DNA of 64,000 nt from positions 62,001 to 126,000 of the forward strand of contig NJFT01000105.1 of NCBI GenBank assembly GCA_002221725.1, in the 5' to 3' direction. The notes under the pieces were generated by a model. It was not told where the DNA came from and did not search any database. It saw only the letters and a program-made list of their open reading frames with translations. The first letter of the stretch is position 1, and the number at the start of each line of letters is the position of its first letter. This stretch comes from Scedosporium boydii. Lineage: Eukaryota > Ascomycota > Sordariomycetes > Microascales > Microascaceae. The translations under genes and the position numbers were made by a program. This document shows positions 56,287-64,000 of the stretch, piece after piece.

Positions 56287-57251
56287 CTTCGAAAAGGTGA
56301 AAAGAGTTGATGATGTCTTTTAGGGAGGAAAACAAGAGAGTCAAAAGGTGTGTTTGTTTTGTTTGTTTTGATTCTTACAGCTGAAATGGAATTTAAAAGT
56401 ACATTATTCAATTACTTGGGACTATGTATAAAAATAAAAATAAATATGTATTTATAGGGAGAGGGGTTTGAGGACAAAACTTTTTGTCGCGACCTCCGTC
56501 CATTGTAATCCTTCTCTGAAGACTTAGGTAAATCGAGAGCTTAAGCTCATTTTTGCTTTCCGCACACCCTATTTTTGGCGGACTCTCCGCATAAATTGAA
56601 TTAAGCCTTTGCAGCCAATTTTCACCTACCGTGTCCAGAATATGACCGGAGGCAGGCAATTTCTCGACCCTCCCATCCAAGACGACGGGGGTAGGTGTTG
56701 GGTGCAACTGTGCAGTGTTGGTGGGGGTAGATCTTGGCTGTGATCACTGGATTGCTCATGCGGAATGGGATCATCAAGGGCCAGCCAGGTGATCTCGGGG
56801 TGCTGCCGGATGCTAATACACCACTACCGACTTCAAGAGGAGAATTGATTGCGACATTGGAGGATTTACTGTCTCCGCCCGTATCGTCCACCATTCGCCT
56901 AAGTAAGTTGAGCTACACTAGGCTCTTAGCCTTTGTTTAATCCCGTTGCATAGCGTTGCCGCTGCTAGCTGCACATATCATCATCAATTGACCCTTGCCC
57001 ACCAAGCTGCCCATGTGAGTCTACTGTAGCCGCCCGCCCCCGCGTAATCGTCGCGACAGGATTCGCATGGAGCTCGTACCGCACGTCTCGTCTCGGCTCA
57101 TTCGCAACTGCGCTGGCTCCGGCTGCTGGTTCCTAATATCACCAATTCTTCTCGACTCGGCATTTTAAAAAGAACAGTGAAGTTAACAAACTATTTAGCG
57201 CTTTACCTAGACTCCCCTTCCCCTTCCCCGGTCCATCCGGTCCTTCACATC
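56287..57251. other. Upstream flank of methyltransferase gene; AT-rich left part
   Basis: 56290-56470 is AT- and T-rich and may be part of the decayed element. A frame at 56734-56940 (plus) has no family resemblance. The methyltransferase frame is open upstream to an alternative ATG at 57177. Confidence 0.4.
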
Positions 57252-58160
57252 ATGGCCCGCAAGAACGAACCAAGTGATGAAACCCCCATCATCAACGACA
57301 ACCCCGACCTCCAATCATACTACTACTCCCTCGAATCACGCATCGGATACCGTTTAGTATTAGGGGGTACCCGCCATTTTGGATACTATGAAAAAGACAC
57401 ACACTGGCCCTTCCCCGTCAGCAGGTCACTACGGCGCATGGAAGAGGAAATGTTCTCGCGTCTCGACCTACCAAAGGGAGCCCGCGTGCTCGATGCGGGG
57501 TGCGGCGTCGGCCACGTAGCGCTGTTCATGGCCAAGAAGGGCCTTCAGGTGACGGGCATCGATGTCGTCGAGCACCACGTCGAAAAGGCGAAACGAAACG
57601 TACAACGGTCCGGTCTACCGACGGGCCAGGTGGAGGTAAAACGAATGGACTATCACCACCTCGAAACTATACCCGATGCGTCATACGATGGCGTCTATAC
57701 CATGGAAACCTTTGTTCACTCTACGGATCCCGCCGCTGTGCTCGCCAACTTTTACCGTATTCTCAAACCGGGAGGTCATCTCGTCATGTTTGAATATGAT
57801 CGCCTCCCCGACATAGACGAGAATGGATCCCTGGCACAGGACATGGCCACAATCAATACCATCGCCGCAATGCCTACGAACCAGGCGTCGACGAGGGGAC
57901 TTTATAAGAGCCTCCTCGAAGATGCCGGTTTCGGAGACGTCGAGCGGAAGGACTACACGGAAAACGTTCGGCCCATGTTAAGGCTATTCTATATCATGGC
58001 TATCATTCCATATTACTTTGTCAGATTATTTCGTCTGGAGAAGCACTTCATTAATACTATTGCTGGGGTCTGTGGATTCGCTGGTGGTGGGAAATGGGGG
58101 TATCAAGGATTGAGTGCTACGAAGCCCGGTGACGCGATCGAGTCTTCGAAGACGAAATGA
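57252..58160 (+). CDS. Class I SAM-dependent methyltransferase (Erg6/UbiE-like)
   Basis: Single exon, 302 residues from the ATG at 57252; an in-frame ATG at 57177 would add 25 residues that look like leader. SAM-binding motif I is RVLDAGCGVGHVALFMA, with the acidic end of strand 2 in VTGIDVV and motif II/III as SYDGVYTMETFVH and RILKPGGHLVMFEYD. N-terminal SRIGYRLVLGGTRHFGYYEKD resembles the substrate-gate region of sterol C24- and small-molecule methyltransferases. The C-terminal part contains a hydrophobic helix (RLFYIMAIIPYYFVRLF), so membrane association or a lipophilic substrate is likely. Sequence does not fix the substrate. No other biosynthetic gene is next to it. Confidence 0.85.
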   Translation: MARKNEPSDETPIINDNPDLQSYYYSLESRIGYRLVLGGTRHFGYYEKDTHWPFPVSRSLRRMEEEMFSRLDLPKGARVLDAGCGVGHVALFMAKKGLQVTGIDVVEHHVEKAKRNVQRSGLPTGQVEVKRMDYHHLETIPDASYDGVYTMETFVHSTDPAAVLANFYRILKPGGHLVMFEYDRLPDIDENGSLAQDMATINTIAAMPTNQASTRGLYKSLLEDAGFGDVERKDYTENVRPMLRLFYIMAIIPYYFVRLFRLEKHFINTIAGVCGFAGGGKWGYQGLSATKPGDAIESSKTK

Positions 58161-61100
58161 GGTAAGGCTGACTGGGGACCTTTGATATGTTTTCTTTCTG
58201 TGAGATACTTCATCAAAAAGGAAGGCGTCTATGTGATTCTGTGGAATCTCCTTGGGTTGGGTCTTTTTAGATAATTGGTACCGGTCCATAATGCTTGTTT
58301 GATAGAATCAAAATGGGTTGATTTGATGTTTGGCCCCTCGGCACAATGTGTTCTTCATCGATGGGCCAGGTCCCTAGTCTCTTCTCCAGCGTCGGGGTAT
58401 CTATCTCTTAATAGGTATCAATTCATGGTTGCTTGCGAACAGCCTGGCAGCTGAAAAGGCTACACGCAACGAATAACCATTTAAAAGACAGACACCAGTG
58501 GTATTCCCTGCATCAAGAGCTGCCGCGTGCTAGTTGGCGACATCCTCAAACCCCGAGACCTCAACTCTATCTCCTTTCAAAAAGGAGTACCCCCACGCAG
58601 CGCATTTAATCTAGGTGGGGAGGGTCATTTGACAGCATAGCCCACCTATTGATCTTCTACTTTACCAGCAGCCTTACAAACATCTAAATAGAGTAGTGCA
58701 CTTCTTCTTGATGAAACGAATGCTTCTTGCAACATCCGAAAGCCGAAAGGATTCCGGCGGATGCGAGGACGTTTTGCAGCACATCCCGCCCGCGCTTCCA
58801 GGTCGTGATCCCACCCACATGCCCATGCGGAGTGAATACCGATCATCTGCTGCACAGGACTTGTCTTAGATATATGCCCGCCATGTTGCACCCACCACCC
58901 GCAGCTTCATCTTGGATGTCAGGCGGGGTGTGATGTTCTTGGCATTTCCTACCTCTCGCTTACCTGGCTTATTCTGGTCTTCCATGTCATGCTGGGTAAT
59001 AAACAAGGCGTCATCCAAAATAAACAAGGCAGAACACGAAAGAGGTGATGACTCTTGTCCTATGATGGGATTCACATGTTTGTGTCGCCAGTAAGCTGCC
59101 CGAATAGGCATGCAGCAGGATGGAGCGTGGGGAAGATGTCAGGGTTCAATGTTCCCTCACAGAGCGGGGAAGCTACTGTTTTGACCGACCGACCCTCCGT
59201 GCCCCACCACCAAATTGTGCACCACCACTCAAGGCTCAAGCTTTACTTCGTAGGCCTCACGATAATACGAGCGAATGCTAGGTAGGACACGAACAACACC
59301 CTACTCTTTAATAGTCGATTCCAAATATCTCTTTCAAAATCCCCGTTCTTCTCACCGTATTTACGAGGTCATCTTCGCAGTCAGCTTGTGGCTGGAGCTG
59401 ACAGCTTAATTTGAAGCAACCCTACCTCGCCGACCCCGCCATTTTGACGAGGTTGAGGGTGACCAGACCCTTAGAAGTTGGGGTATTTAGGGTTGTGGAC
59501 AGGTACCAGTACAAGGCTGCATTCACACCCCTGGTGTCCTTCGTACCCTACAAAGTCTACACCTTGGAGGGGGCACATTGAGAATCGATCACTTCGTTGG
59601 GCCGAGGTTGAACGCCACCAGCAAACTGAGCTCGCTGATGCGATGCGTGGTGTGATGTATCGCCCCCACACTAATTAGGCGTCTTGGTACATGGGCTCAT
59701 CGGTGCGTTAGCGGAGTTGAGTTTAGAAGCTTTGGTGCTCAATGCGTCTTGAGGATGCCCTCGACAGAAGTCATCGGAGGAAGAACCAGATTGGCTTCAA
59801 TTTTAAACTGTGAGAAATGAGAACAACTCTCTGAGATCCTAGAAGACTATGCATCTGGCACTCTTTACCCCAGACGAGTAATCAGATGCTGCTGGAATCA
59901 CAAGCAAAGTAGATTAGTGTAAGAGGCCTGTCAAAGGTCAGCACGAAGTACACTAGTGCTCGCTCCTGCCCTCCCGCAGTGTCTGATGTACTTTCCCTGC
60001 AAAACCCGACAGTCTGGACAGGAGGCGCCAGGCTGCGAATCACCTTTGACGCCTCAGTCCACAAATGCCAAGCTCTGCAAAAGGAGGAGAAAGCTGCCAG
60101 TCTTGAGGTGGGGGAAGGAGGGGGGCGAGTGGCGCGGGACTCTCTGCTTCCTAAAGTATCCCTTGCGAATAAGAACGAGATTCTACTTACGAAGTGGAAT
60201 AAATAGTTCAGGAGAAGCAGTGTTCCGGTGGGAAACTGTGGATTCGTGGCGGCTTCGTTGTTGGAGATGGTGGATTGACAAGATCAAGCTCCATTGTCCG
60301 TCTCCAGCAAGGGTGGACGATGAGTAATCGTAGGAGAATAATTCGTCATTTTTTAGGATGATCTTTGGAGCTCACCGAATCTGCTGTTCAGAGATCATCT
60401 CGCCTTAGCGTTATCGGTCCTCTCCGCAAGCAAAAAGCAATCAATCCTTGCAAGTTTCCATCCTGTGGCGACGGCGATGTGATGACTCTCATCAGACCAA
60501 AATACGGAGTAGTGGAAAGGAAACAATTCAGCGCCAGAAGTTCCCGCTATAAAAACTCCCTTCCGACAATTCGAACTTTGATGCCTCGATCGCAGTCTAG
60601 ACCCAACCGGTTAAGTTCTTCTCGACACCTCCCGTTTCGGGATCAACGAGGCGCCGCTCGAAACAATTTCGAAGAAAAGCCCGGAACGCTTTGACTCCTT
60701 ATCCACTCCTCCTCACATCTCCACTGAAACGAAACCGGAGCTTTTGAAACTTTGGACGACAGCTGCTCAAGGATCAATTAATATCTCTCTCTTTTATAAT
60801 TTTACAATTTTACGTTCTGTAAATTGGCCGGGGCGTCCGTAGGAAGAAGGAGGCGAACTTGAAGGCCCCAAGACCGATGCCTTTGCGGCGCAGTGGAGGA
60901 CTCTGTGGATGCACTTTCGATATTTCTTCCACTGCCCCGCGAAAGTCACTTGCACAGTTCTACTTGCAGCTATTCTTTTACCTTCACCTCCCACATCGGG
61001 AAGGCCCCGCGAAGGCTTCTCCCGCAGGGCCGCATTGATTGTCAGAAGGTGTGTGTGTGCACGTCATCCACTACCATGAAAGACCAACCCTCCAAGAAGA

Positions 61101-61854
61101 GTGACTGTCAGCGGGATATGCGCCGTTTGGCGGGGTGCTCCGGCCGATCCCCAGCCTGGCATGGGCTTCTCCGTTCTGTGGAACTGCCCACTGCCAACTT
61201 GTGCACACAAAAGGCCACTTGCCCGGAGAGAGCCTTCCCATGATTATCATCTCATAGAGTCAAGCGGAAGGATCGAGAGCGCAGAAAGACAATGTAGTCA
61301 TGGTCGGTCGACAGGAACGGTCCAGCAGACCGAGACATGGTGCGGGCTCTCCCCTTGGATGATCCATTTCTTTTTCGCCACATTAGTCTGAGGTCTTCGA
61401 GATCCGACACACCCCCATCTTGGGCTGCTTTTGCCTTGGGCCGCCGCGTATTTCTAAGTGGAAGCCGGAAAAGGTGTCGCTCAGCAGGTTTCTCAGTTAA
61501 CTTCTTCAAGAACTCGTCAGGCGTGGTCGATCCGCGATTATATGGCTTTATTGGATATGCTTGTAGCGGGAGGTACAGCCGTTAGCCTGGCAATCAGCTT
61601 TCACCTCATTCCCTCTTGAGTGCAGGGCACAGCTTCACAATACTTCATACACATAATTAATTTTATCGCTCTAGCAGAAACAGCCCATTGCTCCGCAGAA
61701 CTTCGTAATAGATTATGATAAGTTCTAGAAGTATCTCGAAACTTAAATGTAAACAAGTTCTTTTAAATTTAGTGCAGCCCCCAGGCCCCTTTCCAACAAA
61801 AGAGAAAAAAAAATAGAAAAGTAAAGAGAGTTTAAATTTCTAAGTCGGGAAGTG
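58161..61854. other. Large intergenic region, about 3.7 kb
   Basis: No supported gene on either strand; all frames are under 125 residues and lack family character. It carries three of the nine ACTTCGTA octamers (59245-59252, 60188-60195 on the minus strand, 61700-61707) and TACGGAGT at 60503-60510. The last 200 bp (61640-61850) are AT-rich. Confidence 0.4.
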
Positions 61855-64000
61855 TCACTTCACAAAAAGCTTTACAACACCCTCATGCCAGCCTAGCTTA
61901 GCGGTGTCCAGTCCCTTCGCGTTAGGATCGACCCTATCATCGGCAAGAAGAAGCTTCACAACGCCCTCGTGGCCCCCCTGGGCAGCCCGGATTAGCGGTG
62001 CCCAGCCCTCATTATCCTTCGCGTTAAGATCGACCCTATCATCGGCAAGAAGAAGCTTCACAACGCCCTCGTGGCCCCCCCGGGCAGCCCAGATTAGCGG
62101 TGCCCAGCCCCTACTATCCTTCGCGTTAGGATCGACCCTATCATCGGCAAGAAGAAGCTTCACAACGCCCTCGTGGCCCCCCCCGGCAGCCCAGATTAGC
62201 GGTGCCTGGCCCCAACTATCCTTCCCGTTAGGATCGACCCTTTCATCGGCAAGCAGAAGCGTTACAATAGCCCCAAGCCCGAAATAAGCTGCTATATGAA
62301 GCGTCGTCGCCATCATTGGAAATTGCTGACTATACCCTGAATCGCCGTCCCATAATTTCGCCGCGAATAGTACTTGAATCCCTGCCTCAAAGTTACCTTT
62401 TCTCTCCAGGAAGTTCATTACTGCTTGAATTGCGTTGTCAACCTTCCCTGCTGGCTCTGTACATATATATATGTAATCTTTATGACCTGAGGTTCCAGTT
62501 TCTTGACGGGTGCGCTGAGCCTTGCGGGCATGATGACCCCAGTGTCGAGCAGTGTAGTCGTAGAGTTGGTTTACCCGTACCCGCTCCTCGAAAGCAGCAT
62601 CCGTCGGAGAAGGCCCACTCTCGAATACGTTGAATGAGAGATAAGTTGCACAGATTATCGTGATGTCTTCCTCGGCAGTTGGAAACCACTGTGCCTGTGT
62701 CCGCTGGAGGTACTCTTGTGTTGTGTAGTGGACCAATCGGATGATACCACTTTCCTCATCAATTGTGACTAGTCCAGCACATACCGAGATCATATCTTCG
62801 ATCTCTGGAAGGTTCTCTTCGTCAAGTTCTGATTCTCCAACTTCCACAGCAAGCGCATGCTGAAGCTCTGTGGCCGTGAGTGGTCTCTCTGCGCACGAGA
62901 TCCACGACAAAACCTGCTTCGCAAGCTCTTCCTGATCCTTAAGCTGCCCTTCGATACGTTCCATTGCGTCATTGTATGCACTGTCATATGCGTCAGAACC
63001 AGTGGGCAGTTTTGCAAGCGCGGTTCTAAGGGCCTTAGGAGATCTCTTCCCGATCAGAGAGTCAAGATGAAGCTGAGCAAGTAGAAACATGCCGCCGACG
63101 GCGCTGACGATGCCGGCCTGGACCTCTTCTTGTAGGTCTGGGTTTCTTTGGACAAAGGGCGGTAGGCGCGACAGGTGGCCATCCACATATCTGCGAACAT
63201 CCTGCTCAGTTGCCCGAATTTCTAGGGATATGCCCCCTTTGAATTTGTCCGTGATATCCGGGATGAATCTCGAAGTTGCGAAGAAATTTACCCCGCATAC
63301 TGCCTGGAGATTGAAAACCTCAGAGAGTAATTTCGAGCGGCAGAATACTTGGCATTCATCGAGCGCGTCGACCACAATAAAGACCTTCGAATATAGAGCG
63401 GACACGGACTGGAGAGTTTTGGAAAGTTCATCGATTGATGGCCGCGTTCGCTCTTCCTTATGGCGATTGTAGAGAGATTTCACACTGTCTGCCACAGAAC
63501 TCTGGTACTGAGCTAGTTGCTTCAGCAGATTCGCGAGGAGATCTTCAGCTTTCTGCTCGTGCTGTCGGCGGAAGTTGCAGTAGATGTATGCGATGCCAAT
63601 GCGCTCGTCATCCCAAAATCGGCTATGGAGGTCGCCGACAACTATAGAAGACAATACGGTCTTCCCCGCTCCAGGAATGCCTGGACAGAACATCGTTTTC
63701 TTCTCGCCATCCAGCCACGCCCTAAAATCTTCTGACTCTTGAAGCCACTGCCCAGTTCCTTCCTGTCGGCGGCTGATGAAGTCGTTATGCTGAGGAGCGT
63801 AATCTACCGGGGTGAGCCAGTTGAGGATCGTCCGTTGCTCGTGGGTGGCTTCTTGGCTATTAATGTGGTCTCGTAGGTGCTGCTGTTCCTTCCTGCCTTC
63901 CTTTACTTCATGATAGGTACCTGCCGTGAGTGTGACGGAGTCGATCGTCAACAGCTGGTTTAACATCTGGCATTGCCTCTGTAGATTTCCCACTGCCTCT
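61855..64000 (-). CDS. NACHT NTPase with C-terminal ankyrin repeats (5' end outside window)
   Basis: Frame open from the right edge, over 712 residues visible; the effector domain lies beyond it. Before the NTPase comes LNWLTPVDYAPQHNDFISRR, then GTGQWLQESEDFRAWL, a block typical of fungal NACHT receptors. Walker A is GIPGAGKT (visible residues 105-112), Walker B KVFIVVDALDECQ, and FFATSRFIPDI fits the sensor. A helical region with LVHYTTQEYLQRTQAQWF follows. The C-terminus has five ankyrin-type units; three are nearly identical in DNA (HEGVVKLLLADDRVDPNAKDS), and the last is shortened (GLDTAKLGWHEGVVKLFVK-stop). Such proteins act in non-self recognition, and their repeat number often varies between strains. 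Apart from the short last repeat the frame is intact. Confidence 0.9.
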   Translation of the reverse strand, partial: EAVGNLQRQCQMLNQLLTIDSVTLTAGTYHEVKEGRKEQQHLRDHINSQEATHEQRTILNWLTPVDYAPQHNDFISRRQEGTGQWLQESEDFRAWLDGEKKTMFCPGIPGAGKTVLSSIVVGDLHSRFWDDERIGIAYIYCNFRRQHEQKAEDLLANLLKQLAQYQSSVADSVKSLYNRHKEERTRPSIDELSKTLQSVSALYSKVFIVVDALDECQVFCRSKLLSEVFNLQAVCGVNFFATSRFIPDITDKFKGGISLEIRATEQDVRRYVDGHLSRLPPFVQRNPDLQEEVQAGIVSAVGGMFLLAQLHLDSLIGKRSPKALRTALAKLPTGSDAYDSAYNDAMERIEGQLKDQEELAKQVLSWISCAERPLTATELQHALAVEVGESELDEENLPEIEDMISVCAGLVTIDEESGIIRLVHYTTQEYLQRTQAQWFPTAEEDITIICATYLSFNVFESGPSPTDAAFEERVRVNQLYDYTARHWGHHARKAQRTRQETGTSGHKDYIYICTEPAGKVDNAIQAVMNFLERKGNFEAGIQVLFAAKLWDGDSGYSQQFPMMATTLHIAAYFGLGAIVTLLLADERVDPNGKDSWGQAPLIWAAGGGHEGVVKLLLADDRVDPNAKDSRGWAPLIWAARGGHEGVVKLLLADDRVDLNAKDNEGWAPLIRAAQGGHEGVVKLLLADDRVDPNAKGLDTAKLGWHEGVVKLFVK
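61921..62226. repeat. Three 102-nt tandem repeats encoding ankyrin units
   Basis: Units begin at 61921, 62023 and 62125, with a diverged fourth at 62227; exact period 102 nt (34 codons). The three differ by only a few bases, mostly in the loop codons (for example GGAT/AGAT after GTTA, and the segment near the Trp codon). Confidence 0.9.

Noticed and set aside
57252..58160. Secondary-metabolite cluster around the methyltransferase
   Set aside because: No synthase, oxidase or transporter lies within reach on either side in this window.

Overview
The window comes from the nuclear genome of a filamentous ascomycete. Most genes carry short GT-AG introns (about 45-280 nt) with CTAAC/CTGAC-like branch sites. 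Genes lie on both strands with 0.3-4 kb spacers. The tRNA has an intron, and the gene set (a PRM1 fusion protein, a bifunctional tryptophan synthase, a HOOK adaptor, STAND/NACHT NTPases with ankyrin or TPR repeats) is typical of Pezizomycotina. I would guess Sordariomycetes, but the sequence alone does not fix a genus. Intron joins below were worked out by hand from splice signals and reading phase; coordinates are genomic spans, with exon lists in the evidence.

Layout, left to right. 0-5.7 kb: the 3' end of a UbiA/COQ2-type prenyltransferase, ribosomal protein uS12 (RPS23), an unassigned coiled-coil protein, and a small secreted I9 inhibitor-like protein. 5.7-11 kb: a HOOK dynein adaptor and adenylate kinase, convergent. 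13-24.5 kb: an unassigned protein, dipeptidyl peptidase III, a tail-anchored fungal-specific protein, an NB-ARC/TPR STAND protein, proteasome subunit RPN8 and tRNA-Thr(AGU). 24.7-31.2 kb: a SWIM-domain protein (Sws1/ZSWIM7-like), coproporphyrinogen oxidase, ATG8, and a small secreted six-cysteine protein. 34-42 kb: a Cys/His-repeat protein built from repeating exons, and PRM1. 42.9-46.9 kb: a TPR-type protein and an F-box/ankyrin protein. 49-54.5 kb: tryptophan synthase, mitochondrial bL28m and an unassigned helical protein. 54.9-58.2 kb: a small three-exon gene, a Tc1/mariner fragment and a class I methyltransferase. 61.8-64 kb: a NACHT/ankyrin protein cut by the window edge.

Most genes are unrelated housekeeping functions (heme, tryptophan, nucleotide balance, translation, proteolysis, autophagy, DNA repair) mixed with lineage-variable ones. 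I see no biosynthetic cluster, operon-like unit or CRISPR array. The variable part is the scatter of STAND-type receptors and relatives (19.1-22.2, 42.9-44.5, 61.9-64.0 kb), the F-box/ankyrin gene and two small secreted proteins, which suggests non-self recognition and host or environment interaction.

Most worth a second look: (1) a protein with about thirteen C-x3-4-C...C-x2-H units in which four successive introns all split the final His codon after its first base, so exons match repeat boundaries; (2) PRM1, whose TAG stop is followed in frame by 52 sense codons that look coding; (3) nearly identical 102-nt ankyrin repeats in the NACHT gene; (4) a TPR gene that resembles the C-terminal half of a STAND protein without its NTPase.
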